Positions 1 through 9,013 are shown, counted from the first letter of the stretch. The stretch is 64,000 bases of DNA from Streptomyces sp. NBC_01306 (GCF_026340465.1 NZ_JAPEPC010000003.1:209880-273879); one strand, 5' to 3'. Program-made: numbers and translations. The notes: generated by a model from the letters alone, not told the origin.

Positions 1-691
1 GTCTATGACCTGTTCCGCCGATGGCAGCGGAACGGACCCTGGCAGCGGCTCCTCACCCGTCTCCAGTCTCTGGCCGACGCGAAGGGCGCGATCACGTGGG
101 ACCTGAGTGTCGATTCCACGGTGTGCCGCGCTCATCAGCATGCGGCCGGAGCCCGTAAACGGGGTGACCTGCAAAAGGAACCACCCGGCGGCGTATTCAT
201 CGAGCCCTCAGATCACGGACTGGACGTTCGCGCGGCGGGTTCACCACCAAGCTGCACCTGGCCGTCGAGCAGGGACAGAAGTCCATGTCCATCGTGATCA
301 CCGCTGGACAGCGCGGGGACTCGCCGCAGTTCGAACCCGTGCTGGAAAAGGTCCGCTTGCCCCGCATCGGATCGGGCCGACCACGTGTCCGGCCCGATCG
401 CGTGCGGGCTGACAAGGCGTACGCCTCCCGGAGGAACCGGACATGCCTGCGCTGCTGGGGGATCCGCTGCACCATCCCGGACAAGGCCGACCAGGCGCGC
501 AACCGCCAGAAGCTCGGTTCCCGTGGCGGTCGGCCTCCGCATTTCGATGCGGTGGATTACCGCGAGCGTCATGCGGTCGCGTGCGGGATCAACCGACTAA
601 AAGGCACAGGGCAGTGGCCACGAGGTACGACAAGCTCTCCGTCCGCTACGAGGCGACTGTGCTGGTCGCAGCCGTGAACGAGTGGCTGTGA
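1..691 (+). pseudogene. IS5-family transposase, 5'-truncated and frameshifted
   Basis: DDE transposase of IS5 type, cut by the window edge. Frame 1 carries the start to about base 225, with the first catalytic Asp in VDSTVCRAHQH. Reading moves to frame 3 (about 230-600, with TTKLHLAVEQGQK and the second Asp in RADKAYASR) and then to frame 2 for the end, LVAAVNEWL, with the stop at 689-691. The position that I expect to be Glu in intact relatives (HAVECGINRLK) reads Ala here (HAVACGINRL). Two frameshifts plus the lost Glu make it inactive. Family assignment is from motif recall. Confidence 0.85.
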
Positions 692-712
692 CCAGCGCCG
701 GCGCAACGGCCC

Positions 713-1168
713 TCAGACGATGTCGAATTCGTTGCCCTCGGGGTCCTGCATGGCGGTGGCGTAGAGCCCCATGTCCGGCTCATCCTTGATCCGCAACACG
801 GTGGCACCAGCTTTGACCAGCCGTTCAACCGTAGCCCTGACCCGCTGCGTGCGGACGTCCAGTGGAACGTCACGGCCCCCACCGGCCTTCAAGTCGAAGT
901 GCCACCGGTTCTTGGCGACCTTCGGCTCCGGAACCTGCTGGAACCACACCCTCGGTCCACGTCCCGCGGGATCGATGATCGACTCCGGAATATCCCCGGC
1001 TCCGGCCGGCAACTCTGCCTCGGGCACCCCCATCGCCGCCCAGTAAGCACGCCATGTGGCGTGCCCGCCGGGCGGAGGCTCAGGCACGTAGCCCAGGGCC
1101 TCGACCCAGAAAGTCACCATTCTCTGCGGATCGGAGCAGTCAATCGTCAGCTGCAGCGTCATCTCCAT
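713..1168 (-). CDS. VOC family (glyoxalase-like) protein
   Basis: A 151-residue single-module protein of the vicinal oxygen chelate superfamily. It opens with MEMTLQLTIDCSDP, typical of these proteins, and ends with MQDPEGNEFDIV, the usual closing strand with the Glu metal position. I chose the ATG at 1166-1168 because the open frame upstream of it does not look coded; ATG at 1162 is the alternative. Members are dioxygenases, lyases, isomerases or drug-binding proteins, and the substrate cannot be told from sequence. It faces a decayed transposase and a regulator fragment, so it is probably transcribed alone. Confidence 0.85.
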   Translation of the reverse strand: MEMTLQLTIDCSDPQRMVTFWVEALGYVPEPPPGGHATWRAYWAAMGVPEAELPAGAGDIPESIIDPAGRGPRVWFQQVPEPKVAKNRWHFDLKAGGGRDVPLDVRTQRVRATVERLVKAGATVLRIKDEPDMGLYATAMQDPEGNEFDIV

Positions 1169-1211
1169 GCTCGGAGAATCCCAGACAGGTCTGACAGACG
1201 ATCCACTTTCG

Positions 1212-1433
1212 CAACAGGCCCTAGCTAGGCACGACGTGAAGTTCCACCGCTCCGGCGTGAAGCAACTCCACCACCCGCTCGTCGGGAACCTGGCCCTGCC
1301 GTACGAAGCCCTCGGTCTGACCGCTGACCCCGGGCTCCGTATCACCATCTACTCGCCCGAGCCCGACTCACCCGAACGCCAGGCACTCGATCTTCTGGCC
1401 AGCTGGACCAGCTCGACCGCACGCGAGCGCTGA
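1212..1433 (+). pseudogene. C-terminal fragment of an MmyB-like XRE regulator
   Basis: About 73 codons ending in a stop at 1431-1433. The residues ARHDVKFHRSGVKQLHHPLV, then ALPYEALGLTADPGLRITIY and LDLLASWTSSTARER, match the end of the MmyB-like ligand-binding domain found after an XRE helix-turn-helix in actinobacterial regulators. The DNA-binding domain and most of the ligand domain are missing, and the upstream sequence belongs to the oppositely oriented VOC gene. It is a relic. Bases 1434-1704 beyond it hold nothing I recognise. Confidence 0.65.
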
Positions 1434-1704
1434 CAATCGTCACCCCGCTAACGACCTCACCCGCGATTGATGTGAGGGTCCGTTGGCCTGGTGGTTCGGC
1501 TGAAGGGTGGTCGGCAGGAGTGTGTACCCGATGAGTGCCAGTTCTTCTGATGACGCTCTTTGAAAACGGCCACTTGTTGGTCAGAGGCGGGGCGAACCTG
1601 CGCTCATGGCTCCTCGGCGGCACCTTGCCCGGGTGTGTATGCCGTCGCGGTGAGTGTCGGGCGCCATCCGTTTCCATCTCATCACGACAAAGACCGTGGC
1701 AGTA

Positions 1705-2115
1705 CTAACGTCTCGTGGTTCGGACTTCGTACTCCTCACGGGCGGCGAGGACTTCCTCGATGTACCGCACCGACCACTCCGTGAGCGCCCTCAGGGGACC
1801 GCGCAGCGTCTGGCCGAGCGGGGTCAACTCGTACTCCACGCGGGTCGGCACCTCTGGGTACACCGTCCGCAGGACCAGTCCGTCGCGTTCGAGGGTGCGC
1901 AGCGTCTGGGTGAGCATCTTCTCGCTCACTCCCGCCACTCGCTGCCGCAGTTGGGTGAACCGGCACGCTCCGTGCTTGCCGAGTTCGCCCAGCACGAGAA
2001 CCGCCCACTTGCTGCCGATCTGGTCGAGCACGTCACGCGAGGGGCAGCCACGTGCGTACGGGTCCCATGACGGTATGGGCTCGATCACATCCTCGGGGGC
2101 CGGCACAGTGCTCAC
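1705..2115 (-). CDS. HxlR family transcriptional regulator
   Basis: A 136-residue winged-helix regulator. CPSRDVLDQIGSKWAVLVLGEL, with the redox-capable Cys near residue 24, then RFTQLRQRVAGVSEKMLTQT and TLERDGLVLRTVYPEVP, is the HxlR/DUF24 core. It is divergent from the NmrA-type reductase at 2234. This arrangement resembles QorR/QorB and MarR-like redox switches in which the regulator represses the neighbouring oxidoreductase and itself. The role is inferred from context. Confidence 0.93.
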   Translation of the reverse strand: MSTVPAPEDVIEPIPSWDPYARGCPSRDVLDQIGSKWAVLVLGELGKHGACRFTQLRQRVAGVSEKMLTQTLRTLERDGLVLRTVYPEVPTRVEYELTPLGQTLRGPLRALTEWSVRYIEEVLAAREEYEVRTTRR

Positions 2116-2233
2116 CTCGATACTTTCGTCCGGGTGGCCACCTTACCTTGAAGTGGTTCCTTACCAAAAGAGAGCGACCAGGTCATCCTGGGGTTCGTGC
2201 CGCGGGAGGTCCGCGACAGGAAGGGGCGACCCC
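2116..2233. promoter_or_regulatory. Divergent promoter region between HxlR regulator and reductase
   Basis: This 118-base spacer separates two start codons on opposite strands. It contains CTTACC twice in direct orientation (2142-2147 and 2160-2165, 18 bases between starts) on one helical face, a reasonable candidate HxlR operator. A strong ribosome site, GGAAGGGG, lies just before the reductase ATG. The operator is an inference from position and repetition. Confidence 0.4.
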
Positions 2234-3091
2234 ATGTCAATCGTTGTCACCGGAGCTTCCGGTCAGCTGGGCAGGCTCACCGTCGAAACACTGCTGGCGC
2301 GCGGAGTGCCGGCTTCAGACATCGTCGCGACCAGTAGGGATACCGCCAGGATCAAGGACCTCGCCGACCGCGGCGTCGTGGTACGCCGGGCCGACTTCGC
2401 GGAGCAGGACAGCCTCGCGGCGGCCTTCGAGGGCGCGGACAAGCTGCTGCTGATATCGACCACGACCGTGGACGAGCGGGTCGCCAACCACCGCCGCGCC
2501 ATCGACGCAGCGGTGGCAGCAGGCGTGTCGCTGGTGGCGTACACGAGCATGTTGCACGCAAACACGGCCACCACGATCCTCGCCTCCACCCATCGCGCCA
2601 CCGAGAAATACCTGCGGGAGCGCGCAGTCCCCAGCGTGCTGCTGCGCAACAGCTGGTACCTGGAGAACTACACCGCCCAACTCCCGCTGGTACTGCGCAA
2701 CGGAGCCGTTGTCGGGTCGGCCGGCCAGGGCAGGATCAGCGCCGCGGCCCGCGCCGACTACGCCGACGCCGCCGCGGTCGTGCTGACCACCGAGGGCCAT
2801 GCGGGCGAGGTGTACGAGCTGGGCGGCGACGAGGCGTTCACCCTGTCCGAGCTCGCCGCGGCGATCTCGGCCGCCACCGGGAAGCGGATCACGTACACCG
2901 ACCTCCCGGCCGACGGACTCGCCCAGGTGCTGACCGGCGCCGGCCTGCCCGCCGAGCTGGCGCACGTCCTTGCCGACGCCGACCTCGGCATGAGTCGCGG
3001 CGAGCTGTTCACCGCTTCCGGTGACCTGCGGCGCCTGATCGGGCGGCCGACCACGCCGCCGGCCGACGCGATCGCCGACGCGCTGCGCTGA
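2234..3091 (+). CDS. NmrA/QorB-like NAD(P)H-binding oxidoreductase
   Basis: A 285-residue atypical short-chain dehydrogenase. MSIVVTGASGQLGRLTVETL gives the N-terminal Rossmann strand and glycine motif. LLLISTTTVDERVANHRRAI and RNSWYLENYTAQLP are typical of the QorB/NmrA group (NADPH:quinone oxidoreductase type 2 and NAD(P) sensors). The length fits QorB. Start is the ATG at 2234, placed after a GGAAGGGG ribosome site; the open frame upstream has no such signal. Divergent from an HxlR regulator, which suggests induction by quinones or electrophiles. Confidence 0.9.
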   Translation: MSIVVTGASGQLGRLTVETLLARGVPASDIVATSRDTARIKDLADRGVVVRRADFAEQDSLAAAFEGADKLLLISTTTVDERVANHRRAIDAAVAAGVSLVAYTSMLHANTATTILASTHRATEKYLRERAVPSVLLRNSWYLENYTAQLPLVLRNGAVVGSAGQGRISAAARADYADAAAVVLTTEGHAGEVYELGGDEAFTLSELAAAISAATGKRITYTDLPADGLAQVLTGAGLPAELAHVLADADLGMSRGELFTASGDLRRLIGRPTTPPADAIADALR

Positions 3092-3165
3092 CAGGCCGTC
3101 GACCACCGGCTCCGTCTCCCACTCGCCCACGTCGCTCCCGGTCACCCGGGGAAAGGTCCTACACG

Positions 3166-4152
3166 ATGTCCATCCGCACCACCGCGCACCCCACTTGGCG
3201 GCGCATGCTCCTCGCCCTCACCGCGACGTCCGCAACCCTGGCGGCCCTCACGCTTCCCGCCACCGCCGCGCCCGCCCACAACCGCGAGGGCAACGGCCAC
3301 ACGATCACGGTCAACGGCAGTCGGGCCTTCCCGGAGAGCGTCGCGGCCGACCGCCACTACGTCTACACCGCCAGCATCGCCGACGGCACCGTCTATCGCG
3401 GGCGCCCAGGAGCGAAGACGCTCGACCCCTTCCTGCCGGGCGGCCAGGACAGCCGTACTCAGGCCACCGGGATCAAGACCGCCGGCAACCGCCTGCTGGT
3501 CGCCGGTGCCTTCACCGGACGCTTCTTCGTCTACACGAACACCGGGAAACTCGTTTCCTCCTACACCGTCCCCGATACAGGCGGCTCGACCCTCGTCAAC
3601 GATGAGACCGTCACCCCCGACGGGGACGTCTACATCACCGACTCCTTCCGCGCCGTCGTCTACCGGATTCCGGCCGCCGAGGTGAACGCCCCTGCCACCG
3701 GCGCTCATCGGACCCTGGAAGTGGCCTACCGCCTGCCGGACTACGTGGACGGCCAGTCCAACGGCAACGGCATCGTCACCACCCCCGACGGCAAGTCGCT
3801 GATCATCGGCTACTGGTACAGCGGCGCGCTCTACCGGCTCACCCTCGCCACCGGCGAGGTCCGCAAGATCACCGCACCGGCCCTGGCCAGCGCCGACGGG
3901 ATAGCACGGCTAGGGAACACCCTGTACGTCGCCCGGTCCGTGAACAACGAGGTCGACGCCGTGCGGCTGTCCGGCGACACCACCCGGGCCGCCGTCGTCT
4001 CCGCCCGCACCTACCCCGGGGCCGACACCACCACCGGCGTCGCCGTGAGCCAGGACCAGCTGCTGGTGTCCAACTCCCAGATGGACACCTTCCTTTACGG
4101 CGATCCGCTGACCAGCCCGGTCTTCACCCTCGAAAGCCTGCCGCTGCACTGA
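3166..4152 (+). CDS. Secreted SMP-30/gluconolactonase-like beta-propeller protein
   Basis: A 328-residue exported protein. Residues 1 to about 35 form a signal peptide: a basic start, the hydrophobic run MLLALTATSATLAALTLPA and a TAAPA cleavage region. The rest is a string of short beta repeats such as PDGDVYITDSFRAVVYRIP and TPDGKSLIIGYWYSGALYRL, as in six-bladed propellers of the SMP-30 type. Streptomyces homologues are often labelled superoxide dismutase, but no metal-binding SOD motif is visible. It follows the reductase by 74 bases in the same direction and may be co-transcribed. Confidence 0.85.
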   Translation: MSIRTTAHPTWRRMLLALTATSATLAALTLPATAAPAHNREGNGHTITVNGSRAFPESVAADRHYVYTASIADGTVYRGRPGAKTLDPFLPGGQDSRTQATGIKTAGNRLLVAGAFTGRFFVYTNTGKLVSSYTVPDTGGSTLVNDETVTPDGDVYITDSFRAVVYRIPAAEVNAPATGAHRTLEVAYRLPDYVDGQSNGNGIVTTPDGKSLIIGYWYSGALYRLTLATGEVRKITAPALASADGIARLGNTLYVARSVNNEVDAVRLSGDTTRAAVVSARTYPGADTTTGVAVSQDQLLVSNSQMDTFLYGDPLTSPVFTLESLPLH

Positions 4153-4229
4153 CCCCGCACCGTCGGTTCGGTGCTGTGCTCGCGGCGTCCGGTGTACCGA
4201 CGCATCGGGGCCCCTGCCGGGGTTCGGTC

Positions 4230-4446
4230 TTTTCGGCCTCGGCGTAGGCGAAGACATCCTCCAGGGTGCGCAGGCGCAAGTCGGGCCGGTCTGGGACGGC
4301 GAAGCCGCGTTCGGCGAGCAGGGGCCTGAGCGCGTTGATCACCCGGCTGGTGCTGGAGGACCCGACCCCGTAGGCCACGGCCAGGGCCTCCTGCGTCAGC
4401 CCGGTCCGCAAGTGGACCAGTGTGGCCACCAGCCGTTCAAGGAAGT
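4230..4446 (-). pseudogene. N-terminal fragment of an IS5-type transposase
   Basis: On the reverse strand the residues LERLVATLVHLRTGLTQEAL, then AVAYGVGSSSTSRVINALRP and PLLAERGFAVPDRP, form the helix-turn-helix N-terminus seen before the DDE domain in some IS5-group transposases. No DDE domain follows and both sides are unrelated sequence. A C-terminal piece of what may be the same family lies at 45340-45480. A relic. Confidence 0.55.
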
Positions 4447-4669
4447 GGGGCGGGCCGTCGGTGGGGCGGCGATCCGGACATCGAACGACGCCCGGATGGC
4501 CCGGGCCCTGCTGCAGCACCCCTTCCTCGCCGACTTCGCTGAGCGGCACGGCCTCGGCTTCGCTGACACCACCGGCGAACTCCTGCACGCCATGTACACC
4601 GCGACCGGGTTCGCCCCGCAGTCCAAGCCCGTCATCGCGGTTGTGCTGAAGTCCACAACCACAGCCTGA
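4412..4669 (+). other. Unidentified C-terminal coding fragment
   Basis: This forward frame contains RTSNDARMARALLQHPFLAD, then GLGFADTTGELLHAMYTATG and SKPVIAVV, which read like genuine protein, but I cannot name the family. The end of the frame (LKSTTTA, stop 4667-4669) overlaps the duplicated leader of the amidase fragment that follows, so the true 3' end has been replaced. It overlaps a reverse-strand transposase fragment at its start. Confidence 0.3.
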
Positions 4670-4893
4670 AGCGGTAGGAAATGACGGGAAGTTCGATACC
4701 CGAGGAAGAACTCGCATGGCTGGACGCCACCGCTCAAGCCGACCTGGTCCGCCGCAAGGTGGTGTCGCCGACGGAACTCGTGGAGGCGGCGATCGGGCGG
4801 ATCGGGCGGATTGAGCGGCTCGATCGCAGGCTCAACGCCGTGGTCACGCCGCTGTTCGAGAAGGCTCTCTCCGTGGCGGGTGCGGCCGGGCTG
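4656..4893 (+). repeat. Direct repeat copy A: leader and first 70 codons of an amidase gene
   Basis: This stretch matches 18836-19064 in the same orientation, with few substitutions and one 9-base insertion (a repeated ATCGGGCGG near 4793-4805). It includes about 25 bases of leader (CAACCACAGCCTGAAG, GGTAGGAA ribosome site) and the gene start. The match ends abruptly near 4893. Confidence 0.85.
4681..4893 (+). pseudogene. Truncated amidase, duplicate of the gene at 18861
   Basis: Starts MTGSSIPEEELAWLDATAQA exactly as the full-length amidase at 18861-20324 and follows it for about 70 codons, with three extra residues (IGR) from a 9-base repeat. After about base 4893 the sequence is unrelated. 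The catalytic Lys and the Ser-rich signature are absent, so there is no enzyme. It ends beside the convergent AsnC gene. Confidence 0.88.
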
Positions 4894-5026
4894 CAGGGCC
4901 TCGGCCTGCGGGAGTGCCCTGCCGGCCGGTGGCCAGGTCGGCGGGTACCTTGCCGCCGGGCGGCCGTAGCACGGCTTGGTGGTCGGTCGGTCAAAGTTCA
5001 CTCCCGACCAGTGAGGTCCGACGTGA

Positions 5027-6037
5027 TCACACCAGGCGGCCGCCAGTCACTCGAGTGGCGGCCTGCTTGAGCCTGCTGAGCAACGGGACGACCTCGACGT
5101 GGGTCACGCCGGGGAGGCTGCCCAACTGCTCAGTGACATAGCTGAAGAGTTCGGTGCTGTCGCGGCAGGTCACTGCGGCCACGATGTTCGCGGCGCCCGT
5201 GACCGCGGCGACCCAACTGGTCTGTCGATAAGCGGAGAGCGTTTCGCAGATCGTGACGATGCGGTCCGGTGAGACATGAAGGAGCAGCGTGGCCGATGTG
5301 TGGTAGCCGAACGCTTCCAGCATCACGTCCACGTCCACTGTGACCGCGCCACTGTCCAGTAGCGCCTGGAGACGGCCTCTGACGCGGGAGAGCGGCCAGT
5401 TGAGGGTGCGGGCCAGCGCTGACGCGGTGGATCTGCCGTCCTTGCGCAGTTCCTCCAACAGCGGGCGGTCTTCGAGGAGGACCGGACTGTACGTCGCCTT
5501 CCGTCGGCGTGGATCGCAGCCCTGAAGAAGATCTCGTTTCGCGTCCTCGCTCAGCGGTTCCTCGAAGCCCGACCACTCGGCGGGGCCGCCGGAGTACGAG
5601 TGCAGCACCAGGTGGGTGGTGAACGAGAGCACTTCTGATGTGTGCGAGATCCGGGGCAGCACTCCCGTGCCTCCCTCCGTATCGGCGGGCAGGCTCGTGG
5701 TGCACATCAGCTCCGCGCCGCCGGAGTGCAGAGCGACCCAAGAGACGTCGTTGCGTGCGGCCAGCGCTTTGCCAAGGCGTGCGGCGGCAGTGGGGCGGCA
5801 CTGCAACCGCAGCAGCCAGAGCGGATGTCTGGCGGAGGCGGCCGCCTCACTGACCAGGACGCGGAGCACACCTGCCTCACGCATGGTGCGGTAGCGGCGG
5901 GTCGCGGTCTGCTCCGATACCCCCACTACCTCGGCGATTCGTCTCATCGGGGCTCGCCCGTCGAGCATCAGGCATTGGAGGATTTGCTGATCTACAACAT
6001 CCATCAGTGAAGTTTCGTTCTTCTGGGCAGATCGCAT
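5027..6037 (-). CDS. AsnC/Lrp family regulator with duplicated AsnC modules
   Basis: About 336 residues, roughly twice the usual Lrp length. The first helix-turn-helix is in DVVDQQILQCLMLDGRAPMR and RRIAEVVGVSEQTATRRYR, followed by a ligand-domain half. A second helix-turn-helix lies near residues 195-240 (DRPLLEELRKDGRSTASALA) and a second ligand domain (RIVTICETLSAYRQTSWVAA) closes the protein. Such double AsnC regulators are common in Streptomyces. The start is uncertain: ATG at 6037, ATG at 6004 and TTG at 6052 are all in frame, and none has a good ribosome site. The VOC gene at 6105 is divergent and is the likely target. Confidence 0.9.
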   Translation of the reverse strand: MRSAQKNETSLMDVVDQQILQCLMLDGRAPMRRIAEVVGVSEQTATRRYRTMREAGVLRVLVSEAAASARHPLWLLRLQCRPTAAARLGKALAARNDVSWVALHSGGAELMCTTSLPADTEGGTGVLPRISHTSEVLSFTTHLVLHSYSGGPAEWSGFEEPLSEDAKRDLLQGCDPRRRKATYSPVLLEDRPLLEELRKDGRSTASALARTLNWPLSRVRGRLQALLDSGAVTVDVDVMLEAFGYHTSATLLLHVSPDRIVTICETLSAYRQTSWVAAVTGAANIVAAVTCRDSTELFSYVTEQLGSLPGVTHVEVVPLLSRLKQAATRVTGGRLV

Positions 6038-6104
6038 GGGAGTTATTGGCAAATTCTAGTCGGCTTCCTGGAGCTTTCGCCGTTGCGTGGCGAACACTCG
6101 GTGC

Positions 6105-6569
6105 ATGAGCGTTTTGAACCACCAGATCGTCTGGTCCCGCGATGCAGGGGCCTCCGCCCGTTTTCTGGCCGACATGATGGGCTTCGAGCCTCCGGTGAAG
6201 CTGGGCCACTTCGTGATGGTGCGGGTGAGCCCTGACGTCACCTTCGACTTTATGAGCACCGACCGCGACATCACGGCGCAGCACTACGCCTTCCTGGTCA
6301 GCGAGGCGGAGTTCGATGTGATCTTCGCCCGGGTGCTGGAGCGGGGCCTGGAGTACTGGGCTGACCCCCGGCATCAGGACGCGGGCAACATCAACCGCCT
6401 CGACGACGGCCGCGGCGTCTACTTCAACGACCCCAGCGGTCATGAGTTGGAGATGGTCACACGCCCCTACGGCAGTGGCGGGCTCGATGCCGAGCACGTC
6501 AACCCGCTGTTCATCGAGGAGATCACGGTGAACGGGAAGTTGCCGGATATGTCATCACCGAGCCGTTGA
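6105..6569 (+). CDS. VOC family (glyoxalase-like) protein
   Basis: 154 residues with one VOC module. It begins MSVLNHQIVWSRDAGASARF, keeps the His near the N-terminus, and has YFNDPSGHELEMVTRPYG, the closing strand with the Glu metal position. The ATG at 6105 fits the family start. The 3' end overlaps the following decayed FMN reductase by four bases (6566-6569), suggesting that the two once formed an operon. The substrate is unknown. Confidence 0.88.
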   Translation: MSVLNHQIVWSRDAGASARFLADMMGFEPPVKLGHFVMVRVSPDVTFDFMSTDRDITAQHYAFLVSEAEFDVIFARVLERGLEYWADPRHQDAGNINRLDDGRGVYFNDPSGHELEMVTRPYGSGGLDAEHVNPLFIEEITVNGKLPDMSSPSR

Positions 6570-7026
6570 CCGACCGTCCCCTCGTCCAGGTCCCGATCGC
6601 CAGCACCCGATCGAACCGTGTGGGCAAGCCCACCGCTCGGTGGGTCGTCGAACAGGCCGCCAGGAGCGGCGTCTTCGACATCGAGGTCATAGACCGCGCG
6701 GCGGCCTACTTCTTCGTGATGCCGGAGTACAACCACAGCTACAACGCCGCCCTGAAGAACGCACCCTGGACCACCTGTTCTGGGAAGGGCGCGGCAAGCC
6801 GGTGGTATTGGTCAGCTACGGTGGCGTGGCAGCCGGGGCCCGAACCGCCGTGGCACTCGAACCGGCGATGATCTCGCTCCAGCTGCACGTTGTCGGCTTC
6901 GTCCCGATCCCGCTCATCGATCAACTTCTCCACCCGCGGGGGGACGCCCTACCGAATCGATCGAGCACGGCCTCACCAAAAGCCTTGGACGCTCTGGACC
7001 GGGCATTGCAGTCGAAGACGGCCTGA
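6566..7026 (+). pseudogene. NADPH-dependent FMN reductase, deleted and frameshifted
   Basis: The first part (frame 2) has ASTRSNRVGKPTARWVVEQA, the flavin phosphate-binding start of the family, and FFVMPEYNHSYNAALKNAPW, the conserved PEYN motif. About 40 residues between these motifs are missing compared with the family. The frame then shifts near 6770 to frame 1, giving GKPVVLVSYGGVAAGARTAV and the C-terminus, with a stop at 7024-7026. Deletion plus frameshift argue for a dead gene rather than one sequencing error. Confidence 0.78.
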
Positions 7027-7070
7027 CCCGAGCGCCGGATCACCCCGCCAGTATCTGAAAGAGAACCATC

Positions 7071-7442
7071 ATGCCGAAATTCCACGAGTTGGACGCCCAC
7101 GTTGCCCTCGCTGACCAGCTCAACGAGGAGGGCGGACCTGTCATCCTCGTCAACGTCCTGTCCGTCGCCCCCGAAGATGTCGACCAGCTGCTGCTGGCCT
7201 GGTCCACCGACGCGGCCGCTCTGAAGAATCAACCGGGCTTCATCTTCACCCAGTTGTACCGCGGTATCGCAGGCAGCAGCACGTTCCTCAATCACGCCGT
7301 CTGGGAGTCGACGGACCACTATCGTGCGGCCCGGCTCGACGACAGTGTGCGTGCACCCGCTCGCGAGCTCTACCCGGCCAGCCTCGTCGCCACCCCGCAC
7401 CTGTTCCGAGCACAGGCCGTGCCGGGGATTTGTGTCGCCTGA
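7071..7442 (+). CDS. Antibiotic biosynthesis monooxygenase (ABM) domain protein
   Basis: A 123-residue protein with the ferredoxin-like ABM fold pattern: VILVNVLSVAPEDVDQLLLA in the first strand and helix, QPGFIFTQLYRGIAGSSTFL, and NHAVWESTDHYRAA. Members are small cofactor-free monooxygenases or haem-degrading enzymes that usually act as dimers. The start ATG at 7071 follows GAAAGAGAACC, an acceptable ribosome site. It lies 44 bases after the dead reductase and probably belonged to the same group as the VOC gene. Confidence 0.85.
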   Translation: MPKFHELDAHVALADQLNEEGGPVILVNVLSVAPEDVDQLLLAWSTDAAALKNQPGFIFTQLYRGIAGSSTFLNHAVWESTDHYRAARLDDSVRAPARELYPASLVATPHLFRAQAVPGICVA

Positions 7443-8542
7443 CGCGTTGGCGTACGGCAGCGGGCAGTAACGCCGCATAAGCAGTCCACGGTGGGCACGT
7501 ACCGCGAGCCGGGAGAAGTGGAAGTCGCGGTCTGCCGCTTGGAGACGTTACTCGCCCTGTCTGCTCCTCACGGGCCTGTTTGATGGCCGCGTGGCACCGG
7601 CACCTTGCGGGGCGAGGCGGCCGTTGAACTCATCGCCGCACTTGGGGAGTCGGGGACGGCCATGTTCTCCCAGCGCGGGGCGGTGTGGCTGGACGTCGCG
7701 CACCCTCGGCTCCTCGGTCCGAGTGAAGCCGGGCTGACGGCCCCCGCGCAGCGCGGCGCGGCGAGCGTCCCGTACCGGGCCGCGTACAGGGCCGCCGCCG
7801 CGAGGTTGTCCGCCCACTCCGCATCCGTCGCCGACCAGACCATGCCCATGACGTGTTCGGCAAGCGGCCGGCGTCCTGCCGCAACCACGTCTGGGTGTGA
7901 TCTCTCGTCGGGTGCCATCTGTCTGGAGAACACCGTGATCCCACCGGGACACTCCGGCCCCTTGCCGGACCGTTGCCGCCGGGATCGCTGCGGCAACAGC
8001 ATGATCGGACCACGGATTGGCTTCGTCGACGAGGCAGTTGTTGAGGGTGCCGAAGCAAATGGAGATGCGGGCCTGTTTCAGCAGGGTATGTTCGACGGTC
8101 GCGTCGCCGCCCTGGGCCGTGACGGTGTCGTGAATCTTGTCGAAAGCGCGGCTCAATTGCTGGGCGCCGGGACCTGGCTCCGTACACGGCAGCGAGCAGC
8201 GTTTTGGCAGCAGTTCGGGAGGCGCGGCGGCGGCTGGCCTGCGTCGAATATTCACGGCTTTGAGCCGCAGCTCGGGGCCGTAGGCGAGATCGGCCGGTAC
8301 CGCTTCCGCAGGTGCAGGGAAAGAGCGCTGGCCACGGGGGTAGGTGGTCCGTAGTGGCGGAACCGTTGCCGGTGCCGGGCCCATGGCCCGAGTTGCTGCG
8401 CAAAGCCGTCGACATCGACATCGCCGCAGTGCAGATGCCTCCCGCAACGGTGAACAACTGCTGACGCGAGTCGTGCACAGAGCCACCGTGTAGGCCCGCC
8501 ACCGCAGGTGGGCCTCGGATGGGACCTGGGACATCGGGGCTC
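7443..8542. other. Degenerate region without an intact gene
   Basis: Open frames exist on both strands but none reads as a whole protein. On the reverse strand, about 8000-8190 shows coherent residues (LSRAFDKIHDTVTAQGGDAT, ARISICFGTLNNCLV) with no family that I recognise. A helicase-associated fragment lies at 7747-7920. The rest looks like decayed coding DNA between the ABM gene and the DCC pseudogene. Confidence 0.4.
7747..7920 (-). pseudogene. Possible helicase-associated (HA) domain fragment
   Basis: The reverse-strand residues GMVWSATDAEWADNLAAAAL and YAARYGTLAAPRCAG follow the Trp, Leu-Ala and aromatic spacing of the HA repeats that follow telomere-linked helicases of Streptomyces, such as the one at 60239. 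Only about 55 residues are recognisable and the flanks are unrelated. Weak. Confidence 0.35.
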
Positions 8543-8915
8543 TCAGCTGTGGTTGCGGGGAATGGCGCAGGATGGTGTGCCGGCGGGCATACGGTGCCGG
8601 TTCACGGCCACCCACCGGTAGACGATGTGAGCGGCTGGACTGACGAGGGGAAGCCGCAGGAAGAAGGCTGCGGCGAGGTCGCGAAGCGCCGGGGAGGAGA
8701 GCCCATGTAACGGGCCAGGGCCTGTGGACCGCCGCAGCGCACCTCATCGCTATGGAAGAGGAGGACTTCTCTGTCCAGGCGCTGCACGTGAGGGCGCGTC
8801 ATTTGGTCGGCAGAGTCTGCCAGGCAGCGGCCCGCATACGAGGTTTGCTTCGCTCGCGTATCTGGTTGATGGCGGCCTGGCAGAAACCGCAGTCGCCGTC
8901 GAAAGCCAGAATCAT
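8543..8915 (-). pseudogene. DCC1-like thiol-disulfide oxidoreductase (DUF393), frameshifted
   Basis: The reverse strand begins MILAFDGDCGFCQAAINQIR, the defining DGDCxFC redox motif of the DCC family. After about 22 more codons a frameshift is needed to reach RPHVQRLDREVLLFHSDEVR and PQALARYMGSPPRR. A second shift is needed to reach AAHIVYRWVAVNRHRMPAGT and the stop at 8543. Together the pieces cover a full DCC protein of about 120 residues. Two frameshifts make function unlikely. Confidence 0.72.
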
Positions 8916-9013
8916 GTGTTGAGAGGCTGCACTTCTGCTGTGATGCTGTCCATGTGTGGGGCTGACCTCTCGTCAACGAGGGACGATGCGAACGGGGTTG
9001 GCCGAAGGGTGTT

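Noticed and set aside
7605..8354. Long forward open frame of about 250 codons
   Set aside because: Its translation shows no domain and it runs antisense to coherent reverse-strand fragments. High GC makes long empty frames common.
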